A stretch of 64,000 nt of DNA, taken from NCBI GenBank assembly GCA_028554795.2, contig CM068825.1, forward strand, positions 156,355,053 to 156,419,052, given 5' to 3'. Origin of the DNA: Sinohyriopsis cumingii. Taxonomy: Eukaryota; Mollusca; Bivalvia; Unionida; Unionidae. The notes under the pieces are model-generated. The model searched no databases and was not told the origin of the DNA. It was given only the letters and a program-made list of their open reading frames with translations. The translations under genes were made by a program, and so were the position numbers. Below are positions 42,622-55,749 of the stretch, one piece after another. Position 1 is the first letter of the stretch. Each line of letters starts with the position of its first letter.

Positions 42622-43785
42622 AAGCGCATTTTCATCAGTACATAATAAAAACAACATTATTAATGCGCACATAACTTCTCCCAGATAAATTAGAACTTAG
42701 TCGCGCGCTAGACATCACTTTCGAAAGAAAATGGCGTATTGGTCTACTTAAAATTGAAATTTGGAGTCATATTGTGAATGAATGCGCATTGCAAACACTT
42801 TTCCATTAAGTCAGGAATGAATAGATTTTCGTATTTTTGTCGATTCTGCTAAAATGTTTGACACTGACTCGATTTATCTGTGTTAGTTCTGTATGAAGTA
42901 CATCTGATTTCAGCAGGGAAGAAGCAGCGTGCTGACACTTGCAAGTGTGTTTCTGTTCTGTCATTGAATGTTCGGAATCATAATGTGGAAAAAGTATGAA
43001 GTCTTTCAATTGTAAGATCAAAACAATATAATGGTTATTTAATTTTGAGTGCTGTAAGGAGGATGTAATTGCACTCGGAATATAGTCGAAATTACAGTAA
43101 AATTTCGAAATGTGTAATCAAGCTATAGAACCCATAACATGACACATGTAATTCGGATTTGCAGAACTAAGAAATTACAATTTGAGGAAATTCAGGATGT
43201 AAAACTGTAAGTATATTTTTGCCATTCTTTTTACCTGTTAAAAAAGACACGGTTATGTCTTGTCACTTGCATGTTGTTTGTAGGGACCCAGCAATTATTG
43301 ATGTGTCTTGCGTCCATCGTTAGCCAAAATCCGAAACATTGTAACAAAAAAAAGGTAACGCAGAATGTTGAAAAGGAGTTGGTAGGTGGCAGTCCACGAA
43401 ACATCTGCTTTAGTTCAATCAAAAACAAATTTAATCAACCAAGCCGTAAAGCTTTTACTACATGAGTGTACATGATTTGTTTACAAAGCAGTCCCTAAGA
43501 CTATTGGGCCCACGTGTCGTGCACGTGAGTGCAATATGAAGGTGTGCAATATCGTAAAATATTGCACGATTCTGACAATGTAAAGTTGACGGAAACAACA
43601 TGAGCATATAATGAATCCATTTTATAAAAGTATGCTACCAATTTATTATGGTCGCATGGCATTAATCATTACGTTACTACTCAAAATAAAATTAAATAAA
43701 TACCAGCTAACTGTGTTATGTTGAAGCGCCTGTCTTTTTGTTAATTAAGATTAAATATTGTTATGTAAACTTGGTTGATGTTGCG
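42622..43785. other. Noncoding stretch
   Basis: No gene recognised. A small perfect stem 'gtgcaatat'/'atattgcac' lies at 43543-43566. Confidence 0.4.
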
Positions 43786-44000
43786 TGCTTCATCATCATC
43801 ATCATCATCATCATCTTTATTTCCTTCCATGGAAGATTACATGATATAAGAATAAATCATCTGATTACAATCAATAAATAAGTATTAAAAATAAAAAAAT
43901 AAATAATGATAATAATAATAATAATATATGAATACAAATTCCTACACTATATCAGTCAACAAAGTGTTCGTCAACTGCATAAGTTGCAAGTTTCAGTACT

Positions 44001-44552
44001 TTATTTGCAGAAGATAGCTGCACACTGCATGACAAAGTATGCTGCATACAGGACGTATAGCTTGGAGTTTTCTTTGTCGATTACACCTGATGGTAACCTT
44101 TTACCTAGAAGATATTGTAGTTGCAGCTCATCTTCTGCATTAAATAACGTAATGTGCAGGCTCAATGGAAATTTATCAGTAAGGAAATCCCAGAAAGAGT
44201 TTCTAAAATTCGACATATAAGGACAACTAACACAACAATGAAGTATCAAGTCTGTATAAACATTCCCACATCTAATACACATATCAAGCTGTATTTGAGG
44301 AACAACAGCCCATAGTTTAGCTACATGTGCAAATACCTTAGTGTGTTGTCTGGTTTTAACCGACTGCCACACTGAGGCAGGTCGTAAGTATTCGTGTATT
44401 GAAGAGAATCTATCAAAATCTGCTTGATTTGACATACGAACTCTCCAGAGGCTATTTTCAAGACGAAAAATTTTTGACCTTACAATTTCTTTCCAATTTT
44501 GTTTATCTGGAATTTCAGGATGATGCAAATAATCAGTTAGATACCCGAGCAA
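44001..44552 (-). pseudogene. LINE ORF2 C-terminal region
   Basis: One base out of frame with the RT part. It reads LENSLWRVRMSNQADFDRF, QLDMCIRCGN then HCCVSCPYMSNFRNSFWDFL, a CxxC...H...C finger at the C terminus of several mollusc and annelid LINEs. Confidence 0.65.
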
Positions 44553-44553
44553 A

Positions 44554-45465
44554 TCAAACTTCTTTTGAGGTATAATATAAATTGGAAATTAACCCGTAGC
44601 TTGACATGCATCCGCTCAAAATGAAGTGAAACAACGCAACGTTACACACACGTTTAGTATGTACATTGTTAGGCATCAAACACAATCTGTGTAAAAACAT
44701 CACTTTTCTTCTATCAATTTCGGACTGCGCTGATGTCCATCCTAGCATTCCCAGGGCGATGTCTGATCTTGTACGTGTTGGAAAACCTTGTGAATGTTTG
44801 GCAAAATACCTCCGAGTTTTATCCAATAAAGCGAGGCCACTTTTTAAAATGTTACACCATAATTCACTTCCATAAAACATTGAAGGGAGAATTACCTTTT
44901 TAATTACATTTGCAGCAACCAAAGGATTTAGACCATTCGGTTTAATGCCAATACCAAACAGACCGTGAAAAGATTTTTTTCCTTTCTTGCATGCATCGAG
45001 TATTGTGTCATGCGACGTCAGCTTTGAGTTAATCCGGTGACCCAGGTGTGTTGCCGAGTCAGTAACCGGCAAACTTGACGGGCCAAGATACCATTTCAGA
45101 TTGATATAATTCTTGTACTGGGGACCGAAAATGATAATGTATGACTTTGTGACACTAAGCTCGAATCGCCACTTATTACTGAAGTCGTATGCTATATCTA
45201 ACAGCTTTTGTAGATTGCTAGGATATATAGCCAAAAGTGAAATATCATCATCTAGGGTTGGATTTCCCACAGCTAAGGATCCAGTCTTTGCTCCAAATCC
45301 ACTATTTTCTAACTGTAGTAGCAAGTCATTTATAAATATTGTGTACATCAAGGTTGACAAAACACCCCCTTGTCTCACTCCTTGGCCAATTGAGAACCAA
45401 TCTGAAAATTGCCCATTGACAAGAACTTTACTCTGAAAATTTGCATACATGTTAAAAAATATCAA
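44554..45465 (-). pseudogene. LINE reverse transcriptase, C-terminal palm and thumb
   Basis: 303 codons: FSIGQGVRQGGVLSTLMYTI (RT motif 4 with RQGG), then NPTLDDDISLLAIYP, where the catalytic YADD is changed to LDDD, then KWRFELSVTKSYIIIFGP and DSATHLGHRIN. The active-site Ala is replaced and the start is truncated, so it is inactive. Confidence 0.8.
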
Positions 45466-45559
45466 AAGGGATTTACCCGTAATTTAACTTTATTCCATGA
45501 CTGTTATTTGTAAACGGAATGATTACATAGCTAGCTTTTGTCTTTGCGTGAGAGTTGTA

Positions 45560-46012
45560 AAAAGAAATGTTAATATAGCAATTTAATGCAAGGCCAGTCT
45601 TATTCATAAGTTGATTGGAGTTTCCTTTTTAATTTGTGATCAGAGTTTACGGCTGTATTGTCGACGTCATAAATAATTCGAGATGAATTTGTTATTTGAA
45701 ATATACACCCGAATTACTAAAGTAATCGTTGACTTTTCGATTATTTAGTGAAATCATTCAAAGATATTGTTAAATACATCATTATATTATATCAGACCAT
45801 TTAGGACTATGAAAGTTCAATCGGACTATTCGATATTGCTGGACTGGTAATTGGACATTTAGGATGTTTTGGATTTTATTTCACGGTATTGTAAGTATAT
45901 ATTGAATTTTCATTTTGCATCGTTGGGAAATAAATACATGTAGCTTGTTGATTGCATTTAAATTTTGGTTTCACATTCTTTCTGTTACATATTTTAAAGC
46001 CTAGATTCGTAA
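45560..46012 (+). repeat. Solo LTR fragment related to the 27.4 kb element
   Basis: Its end, 'gggaaataaatacatgtag' ... 'ttctgttacatattttaaag' ... 'gattcgtaaca', parallels the LTR ends at 28439 and 49253. The left boundary is not resolved. Confidence 0.5.
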
Positions 46013-48540
46013 CAATATCTACTTCTTCAATAACCCATGGCAAATAATACTGTGTTGAGAAGTTAAATAATTGCTCAAATACCTGTCTTCGGGCTTGCAA
46101 GTCAACTTTTACAATTAGTAGGAACACATTTCTTAGAAATTCTCAAAATCTTACGTTGGAAATACAGTACGAAATGTAAAGAATAAAAATACATAATAGA
46201 TAATTTTGCCACTCGTTAAGTTTAACAGTTTTAGTCAACGCATGAAAAATCCCAATCACCAGTTTGTAGCTCTTCGTTATGAAATCGTGACTCGTCACTA
46301 AATGTATCGTACCTGTTACAAATACTTGTTTTTGACGTATATAGCAACAACTGCGTACTTAATATACGTACAAGGACTCTGAAGGCGTTAGAGACATCTG
46401 CTTTAGAAATGTGATGAGAGCATTCCATATACTTGTGCGTTATTAATCCCTGTATAAAAAAACCTTCACTTTAAATATATTTAAATAATTGCAATGATAC
46501 AAAGTCTTTAATTATAAAAAAACAGCGACAAAAAAAACAACACATGATCAATTAACTACTGTAGTAATTTGAAAAACGAGTGCAGAGTAAAGTCAGTTAT
46601 GAGATTCTAGGATATTGTACAAAAAGCATGATAGAGGACTTCTGGAAGGATTTTTATTTTCGATGGCTATTCCTAGCACTCATTAAATTAAAAAAGTAAA
46701 CCTTGCAGAATATGTTCAACTTTACTTGAATTTGAAATAGATTTTCGGGAAAAGTTACTCTAAGTGCCATAAATTCGTCTTCACCATCAACTGTCAGTCA
46801 ATTCCTGTTTTTTTTTTTTATTGAAGTTCCAAGGTTCTACTAGCCAGTCATGTCTCAAGCAACACAGAACACAATTGCATGCATTGATATGACGAAGAAA
46901 AAGCCTATTATTCGAATTGTTTGATAATACATTTTTTAACTTGTCATAACTTAATTACATTTCTTGTCATCTTTGTGGATATCTTCACTGTCAACCGTAA
47001 AGGTTCCTTTAATAAACTGGCCACATTTTGAAGAAAGAAATCTCGGTTGTTCTGTTGTTGTTTTTTTTAGCAGCATTCGAAGAAACACACTTAATTTTGT
47101 GATTTGTGTGCACTTTTTGAAAATTGATGAGAGTTTTACGTTCGACATATGCGTATGTGAAATAGATCGGGTTTACAGTTGTTCATTTTACAACTTTATG
47201 CATATTTCCGTGATTGGTATAATAAATGACATAAATAAAATGACGATTGGGTTTAGAAAATACTCGACAGAATAACGTTTTATGATTCAGTCAATCCTCT
47301 TAGTTCCTAAAGTAAGCAAAACTTTATATCAGAACTACTATTTTTTTCAACGGCATAAGTGTGCCTGTCCATGATTTATATATCAGAAATGGGCACGAAA
47401 CCGTCATTGCCCATTTAGACCTAAACAACTAAAATTCTTTGTCGTGAAATTAATTGTAAATACATTGCTAAAGAGAAACAAAACATAATAGTAGAATTAC
47501 AGAAAACAACTTTACCGCATCATCTCTGCTGGGCTAGTTGTTCGAAATAATAATCGTTATCCCTCCCCAAAATTTCTACTTTTTCCGCCATCCTTGTGCT
47601 TACATGAATGTTACATACTAGGATAAATTCAATAATGCAGCTTGTAAGGAGAGCTTATCCTAGAATGAAATATGCGCAAAGGGTCGGCTGCTACTCCACC
47701 AGGACGAAGTAACTGCAAAGAGATATAATTCAAGTCATATAGAAATCAGCTTGTGGCACATTCTGGCCAAATATATGAAGAAAATTTGAACAAATCAGAT
47801 TCAACTGCTAAGGGACAAATAACTTAAAACTAAATTAAGTTGAATTTGCTAAAGAAAAGATTGTGGACACATAATGACAAAATCATCAACAAATTCACAT
47901 AGGACACCTGAAATCACATAGGAAAGTATGCAACTTTGTCAATAGAACAGTTTGTAGTGAATGCTGACTACAACTTATTCAAATTTAAAATATGCAACTG
48001 AAACTGCACAAGGTCAAAGTAGATCAAAAGAGGAGGAAGGTACTGTTTATTGCACATGCTTATGTGCAAGCTGCAATCCCATAAAGACAATATGAAGTGT
48101 TCAAATCCGAAAAGCAATATTAATATAATAATCAACCTGACCAAAATTAAACAATCCTGTAGACACAATCATAGGAATATTGTAAAACTTTTGACTGTCA
48201 CAACGTTGAGCACCGGAATCATTACCATATAATAAACCGAGACGGAAGGAAGAACGTAATTTAAAAGCACATGTTTTGTTTTGATACTTATGTTGCGCGT
48301 TTCAAAAGCTTATCAAGAACTAATAAATTGGCCTACACGTACGTGCACCTAGCTACAGACACTACTAATAATAGTGTTATGCATATTATATTAATTGTTT
48401 GTCTAATAGTTTCAAAGTATTTTCATTCCATTAAATGTTATTGTAATGTAATGTTGTTTACTGCAAATTCAGTTCTGTTTGACTTGATTGATATTTTTAC
48501 AATTTATTTTTGATGTAATTACATAATAGAAACATTGTAT
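46013..48540. other. AT-rich noncoding stretch
   Basis: No gene or element recognised. Frames are short. Confidence 0.45.
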
Positions 48541-48544
48541 CTAG

Positions 48545-49254
48545 TTGCTGACCTTACAATCAATGACAGGTTTGGTAAACATGTTTTATTTTCTTTATTC
48601 TTTCTCAGAGTAAGGATCATTGAGTTGAGTCAATGTCATACCGGGACTACGTGACGTGAGGCATGGGTTAATTCGTAAAAACACTTCTATATTTTAAGAA
48701 GTATGAACTCTGGACCTCCATCGGGGAATATGTTTTGCGTTTTAGTTAGTCTTATAACTGATGTTATGAGAAGAACTATATCAGTCGAGCTTAATACGTG
48801 AGAAGTCGAGTTGTTTTATGCTGTGTACAGATTGGGGCTGAAATTTTATTTTCTTCAAATTATTGATTTTCAAGTGATTGTTTTCCCTGGAAATACTAAA
48901 GTGCTCTGATAGTTCTTGGATATGGACATTTACCGAAATTTATACAGAATTCAAAAACTGGAATAATAGTTTATGTGATTCAACAAGAGAATGTTGACAC
49001 ATCAGTAAAACGCTGACTATTTTTTATTTTGGATTTTCATCGGGATTTGAACTGTGATTCACTTAGAACATTTCATTGATTGGGTTTTTTTAATTCTTGG
49101 ATCACAATTTGGATTTAATTCGCAATACTGTCAGTTTTTTTTTCTTATTTAGTATCCTTTGTATTCTAGGGAAATAAATTATTTGTACAATTTTACAAAG
49201 TTTGCTGTCTTCGTTCTTTTCTGTTACTTATTTTAAGAGCATAGACTCGTAACA
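48545..49254 (+). repeat. Solo LTR related to the 27.4 kb element
   Basis: Shares 'tcataccgggactacgtgac', 'ctggaaatactaaagtgctc', 'gggaaataaattatttgta' and the terminal 'agactcgtaaca' with the LTRs at 27428-28439 and 32878-34469, in the same order. No internal region or second LTR follows, so it is a solo LTR left by recombination or a diverged fragment. The left edge is approximate. Confidence 0.65.
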
Positions 49255-52200
49255 ATAGGCAAATTAGTGTTATATAGTGCAGTATTATATGACGATTCAA
49301 ACACGGCCCGTGTTTTAGTTGAGGAACATGAAATGCCACGACAATAGCAATTTTGTATTGTTTTTACTTATCCAGGTTAAATCCTTCTATCCCTCGCCAT
49401 GACTTGGCCTCAAAACACGTGTCAAAGCATCCAACAGGCGCCCTAGCAAGACGAAAATCATATCGGATAGAAGACGTCAACCTAGAGTAGAAACCAACAA
49501 AACCGCTATTATCATACTGCTCAAATCTGTGAGATTGTCTGTGGAGGTGACAAAAACAAGTACAGCACACAAATGCAAGTACAACTCATGGGTACATATA
49601 CGACCAGAAAGCCCTCTGACCACTGTCAAATGGTCAACTGTCCACGTAGGCGAGTTTTATGAACGTCTCTGAGATTCTTCGTTGATATAACTTGCATGGC
49701 GCGGGGGGCAACGCAGATACGACTCAAGCGCATCCACTGGCCATTGACATGATTTGCATCAACGCTTGCGTTGTATGCAAAGTGGTCACTATTACTGAAT
49801 TGTATTACAGACACCGCCTTTTAATATAAGTGTATTTTCCAGTTATCAGTACAGTTGTGCTCGCAGACCGATCAATATTTGATGGTGTAATTCATGTATA
49901 AGGATGTATTAAATTCATGTATAAGTATGTATTAAATTATGTTTATGTCGTTCCGTTCCATTCTCAAAGGGAACATATAATTAACCAGGAGTTTTTTATT
50001 TTGGCATGGAGATGCATAGAAGTTCAGCTGCATATTCAGACGAGTTATACTCCAACACCAGTTTGTATTCTCCGGCAAGCATTAATCGTTGTGAAAAATG
50101 ATGATCGCTGTTCGATGCTTTGAATTGGCAAAAACTAGGACGAACCCCCCAAAAAACAAAACACCACTTGGGTGAACTAAAGTTTGGTAACATAGAAATG
50201 CCCATACTAGTTATTGACATCAGTAAGTTTGAGCGACTTAATTCAAGCATTGCTGCTAATGCGTTTGTTTAGAATAAATGGATGTATCATGTTCAATAAT
50301 CGATATACATATGCAGGCAGTTTGTACTGATTTATTATTGTCCAGAATCGCGGTACTATTATTTGTAGATCAAACATTTTCAACGAATAATATGAAACCA
50401 TAGTAAGTAAGCCAATCAGAAATTTCTATGCAGATGTTGTATGTATACGTGTAGTAAGCAGCAGCTAATTTGACTGTGGTGGGTTCAGTGAAACGCCACA
50501 GCTCACTATCAAGCCAGAAACTGGAGAAAACATTCTGAAATATACTTCGGTGCAACGAATCATGAAGTTATTGTACTTTTTCTACGACTTCACATCCTTA
50601 GTCATTTCCTTGAGAACCTAGGTTTATTCAAAAAGAACGCTAGCAGCTGAGCTAGTCCCATACTGGTTTTGTTAAATTGTCGTCAGATGTATTGGACAAA
50701 CTGAGTCGCAAATGTTGTATCGTGGTCAGAACTCCATTCAAGTCTTTCTAGAATCTAGGTAACAGCGAAATAGATCAGATGACACCTCTAATCCCTCGCA
50801 CACATGTTTGTAACTAATGACGACATCTGCGAGTTTTCTGCGACTACTTATTTCTGGATTTCCACAGGGGTTTTTAGCTTCACTTGGCTAAAGTACACGA
50901 GTACTGTCACATTGTTGGTATACATCGAGGATCCGCACACGTAGCATGCAATATACACTTGCAGCTTTATTGAAGAAAAGCAAAGGTGCATGTGGTACTT
51001 AACCTGCGTGGGCATGGTAACAGGGTCAAATCGTAAGATATGTTTACATAGGTCATCAAGGAGTAGTAACGTTTTCTCACTATTGATCACGAAATTAACA
51101 TATTGGTCTTGATTTTGTAAAAACGACTATGATACATACAACGTCAACACCTGCAAGTGATATCATACCAGAGTATGGAGATCGATGACGTAAAGATGTC
51201 AGTGAACAGCTGAGACTGATCCGTAGTGTCACAGCTTTCCGCAATCGTATCAGCAATACGCAATACGCACACAAATTTCTCAGAGAAGTCTACGAGCAAA
51301 CAATCTTGCCAGTGATCAAACCCACACATGAAACCAAGCTAGATGTAAACAAAGTAATGGAAACCACCAACACAAACAAACTGGAACAGAAAAAAGAACC
51401 TGGCCCGATTAACAGGACATTCCTGGTCACTGAACAGTTGCTTATTGCGCGACAGGAAGAGGCTTTGGTGGAAGAAGTTGCCATGGCAACGGTCGCCAAA
51501 AATTCGAAAGGATATTGAAATATTTGCCGCTGTGTGCCCAAAGATGACTGGAAGAATACAAAAATCTAGGAGATACGTTCCAAACGGCATCATGTGAGAA
51601 TTAGACTCAGTGGGCATTTAGGGAGAGGTTGAAAGAGAGTATTGCCACATGCAAAGAATGGAATATTTTCATATAGAAACACGAGGTGACACTAGACTCC
51701 ATTATTTCGATTTAATCACCCAAATATATGACTATGATGAAACAGTCTTTGTGAAAATTTCCTCGGTTAACTCAAAGATATTTCCGAAAATAAACAAATT
51801 CTGCATGCAGGACCTGGATGGTCTGGATAACATACTGTGCCAGGCATTGTCAGGATTGCCTCGACGATGCAGATCAATTTAAATTGTGATGCTGTCAGCG
51901 GCAGTTACAAAAGTGTAGCTTCCGCTAGCGTAGCTACAAATGGTCAAATATTGGGTTTTCTACCAACTGTAGAACCTATTGATTAGATATAAATTACTGC
52001 CACGTCTCCCGGGTATTTTCAATGTCATTTGGTCGGTTGGCACCTTTTTTGTTTTTCCTTTGTGGAACAGGACTGGCATGTGATGCATCTCTTAGGGAAA
52101 CTTAACAATACAACTATAGATAATATAGATCGGCATGATATTAAATATAATTGCGGTCGTACGTTGTCGTGTGATACCAGTGCGTGTTTTCAACTCATGA

Positions 52201-55010
52201 AATCTATTTAAATTGCATATTATCGAAATGGCCTTGGTGATGATGTCCAGAGATTGTTAACAGATGCAAAAGTGCTCGCGGCCCTAACATCGTGTACTGA
52301 AACTGTTGCTAAATAAGTTGTAATGCGAGTTGCTGGTAGAATTAAAAACGGATATGTAAAAAATTCTAGAATTGCAGGGAGTGCAGTCGCTTTGAGATTG
52401 AGGACCACCAAAGATTGAACCAAAGGCGATTATACAACCATCCATAGCGACTATGACTACTCCGGTTCGTAGAACCCTTAATGAAGCAGTACAGCAAAGT
52501 ATAGCTGTTACAGCAATTGCAAATCTGACTATGGTAAGCAGATTTCGGTTGTCAGGAAACCAATATTGTATAATTGAACAAGTCCAAGAAACACAAGATA
52601 CTGAGTTGGACATGCATACGCTTGTGGGGATAGAAATCAGCACTAATGGTTTTCAGTATTATAAATATCAGGCTAGGAAACTCATTACATTTCAAGGATA
52701 ATTGCAAGTTCAGGATACATCTCTGTATTTTCCCCTGAAATGTTCATTCAAAAGTACAGAGAGTCGGTAACACAACCGCAGCATAGTTAGCACTAACCTG
52801 TAAAAGTTCCTTACTTATATTATAGGATGCTCGTTACATATTCTGGTAATGACGGGTATCGTACTTTGTCCAGATACAAAAGAGAAAAAAAACTGTTTCT
52901 CAAGTTATCAAGTCACGTCTTATGGTGCTGTTAACATATGTATTGACCTTAACTTAAAATGATTCTGTTGGGAGATAATAATTGATGAAACATTCATCAC
53001 TGACCAGAAAATCAATGTAAACTGTAAATTCTTTCATAATATCGTTGAACGAGACTTAGGATGGGATATTGTTCTTTCAGAAGCTAAAGAAATCGTTCGA
53101 CAAGTTGTTTTCAAACTTATTCTTTGGATGGTCATTCATACAGCTGTATAACGTACCTGTACTTGAAAACGAGAGTAAAGCTATACATGTACATTATATA
53201 GTTTGAACGAAATTAGACTGGAGAGCAAGTACTCTAAGGGAAAATGTTTTACTTTAACACCTAGGGGAAAAAATGGCTTATGGCTAGTTCTCTTCCGTGA
53301 GATAAAACGGCTTGGGGGGGGGGTGTTTGCGAAAGTAGGAATTTTCATATCGACGGAGAAAGGCTATCGAATCCATAATTTCGGAACGTGTGGGTGGAAT
53401 CCAACTTAAACTGAAGGAAAATTGGCTTTCTTCACCAACCCTACTGAGGGTATATTTATCTCAAGCTTGGTAATGGCAGGGACACCTCTTGTTTAAGGAA
53501 TAGGACTGACCTGAAAGATTGGACAGAAACTGACTCAAAATGCAAGGGATCTCATGCAGTTGCATGGCTTTCCAATGAGCTAGACAACCAATATATATTA
53601 TATAATAATATAAATTGTTCTGTAAAATAGATAGAGTTCGGTCTAAGGGTGTGGTCTAAGTGCTATCCAGATAAAACAATTTATCACTGTAGCATAACAC
53701 TAGTTTGTTTTCCTGAATTGAATAGAAACAAAAACTCTGAGAGGTTGACTACATCAGTTAGACACAAAAAGAGAAACTTTTCAGTTTCCTTTGAGATAAC
53801 TTAATACTTGTTCTTTGGTGTTTAATTACCCACACAAAACTGTTTTCATATATGCAACCATCGCGGCTGCATTCAGGTGTCTTCATAACGGAACAATCAA
53901 GTAGCTAAAAAATAAAAGAAAAAAATAAAAATAAAATAAGAACAAACACAAAGGCTCATCAATCGCATTATGAGGAAAATGCTAGCTACTGATAATAAAA
54001 TTTGAGTTGTATAATTTTATTTGCAGAACAATAATGTAACTTATTTTTAACCTTATTTTACATGTATCACTTTTATGCAAAGCAATTTACAATAGATAGC
54101 TAAAGGTTCAATTGATCTGCCGAGACCATCATCAATGTTCAAGTAGTCCGCAAAAGACAGGTTTGACAGTCCACTGCTCTATGGTAATAAATCTGCTTTG
54201 ATTTATTTTTGTCAACTATATCTGGAAGGGTATGGTACGTTGTATTATGGACCAATACTATCCATTGCAATAGGAAGGAAACAGACATTATTTTTTTATT
54301 TAACATTGTGCAAATCTGATGTTGCGTAGTCCATGGAGAAATGCATTATACCAGTTTGACTTGAGCAATGTACGATATTAGCACCTTGTGCATCATATTT
54401 GTCTGCATTTCTCTGTGATATAGGCAGATATTGAGATCATGTCTTCTTTTCACAAAGTATTATTACGCGGATATTACGTCTGAATGGAAATCAATTATTG
54501 TAATGGACAATGCCAAGTGTCTCCTTCACGATAGTTAGCATCTGGTTTTCCTCATAATAATCGTTTTGTGTTGGATTTACCAAGACAGTTACATTAATGG
54601 ACAAGAAGCCAATAACTATTATAAATTAAAGAATACGTATTTTTTAAGAAGGAAGCTACTCTTCATGCGATTTGAAGAGAACTGTTTGCTATGCGAAATA
54701 CTGATTTTTCTTAATGTATTTACCAGCAGGATTATCTGTGAAATAAAATTTTCTCTTTTTGTTTTGATGAATAATATAACAAATATGATGCTTATTAAAC
54801 GATATTGAAACAGATTTTAAGATTTTGTACGAGCTAAAACATTAGTGTCACTCCTGACATTTATTACCTCAAATTTTAATAATTTCGACTAATTAAATTG
54901 AGACATAGCATTCATTGTTTTTAATTCCTTACATTTTTTTGTCTTGTATTGGTGTCCAATAATGCTAATTTTGCAATGCAAGACAACAATATATTTATTC
55001 CTTATTCCTC
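49255..55010. other. Noncoding stretch with unassigned open frames
   Basis: No family recognised. The plus-strand frame open at about 51189-51518 (QLRLIRSVTAFRNRISNTQY, KFLREVYEQTILPVI) has protein-like composition, and neighbouring segments (51649-51882, 52453-52701) may be parts of the same decayed element. I cannot name it. Confidence 0.35.
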
Positions 55011-55019
55011 CTGGCGCTT

Positions 55020-55480
55020 TAGCATCATCATGGATGCTTTTCTGGCTAAGAAAACTTTTGATCGCTATGGAAGATTAAAACAAATGATACCGGTAAATGG
55101 ACAGATTCATATATAGGGACCACTTTTTTTCAGCTTAGGACAATTTTTGTTGCACAAACAGTGCCAAGAAGATTTAGATGATGTGCAACCTGCACCAGGA
55201 AAACCTTACGGACAGGCTACCATCTCAGTGAATGGCCAAACCCTCCATGCAGAAGAATAGTTCACCTGATTCAGCAGTATACTGTGACGAGCAGTTCAAG
55301 GTGATGAGAAAACCAACGCTACAAAGCGATCTAGGCACATATATGTGGGGGACAAAAAATGCAGAAGTCTTCCTAAAATATTGAACTCCATTATAACCAG
55401 GATGAAATGTACAACTCAACGCGAACAAAAATAATGTAGCAAATTGATCATATGCTGTCTCTACAGTTAGTGCATGATCA
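55020..55480 (+). pseudogene. Decayed LINE RT fragment
   Basis: One plus-strand frame at about 55190-55330 reads QPAPGKPYGQATISVNGQTL, then stops interspersed with AVQGDEKTNATKR. This matches, in order, the segment after the RT palm of the same LINE family as 7.75-8.74 kb (…PAPGKPY…VNGQ.L…DDE.NARI). The longer minus-strand frame over this region is its antisense. Confidence 0.62.
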
Positions 55481-55749
55481 AATACCCGACATAATAAAAC
55501 AAATACAATGGAATGACTCCTTTGAAACGGTACATTTGAATGACATAGAACAGTAACAAACAATGTCAAATACAGCATATAATATAAAACAGGTACCATG
55601 CGGAGCAAACACAATGTCTGGCAAAGTATCCTACCTGGTCTAATTACAAAAGAGGCTGCAGAAATTATTGATTATGCAATCAAAACAGAAGTCCTTATTT
55701 TGAATCCATCGCTATGCCTTCAGATATCCTGAGAAGAATACCATTAAAG

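Larger units (their letters stand above)
43790..45480 (-). mobile_element. 5'-truncated CR1/L2-like LINE
   Basis: A minus-strand RT ORF in two frames is followed by about 200 bp and a (GAT/ATG)n 3' tail at 43790-43817 (CAT repeats on the plus strand). Ending in a short tandem repeat rather than poly(A) fits CR1/L2-type LINEs. The 5' end is cut inside the RT domain. Confidence 0.75.

Noticed and set aside
55225-55614. 129-codon minus-strand frame with hydrophobic N terminus (possible secreted protein)
   Set aside because: It is antisense to a recognisable, though decayed, LINE RT fragment on the plus strand.
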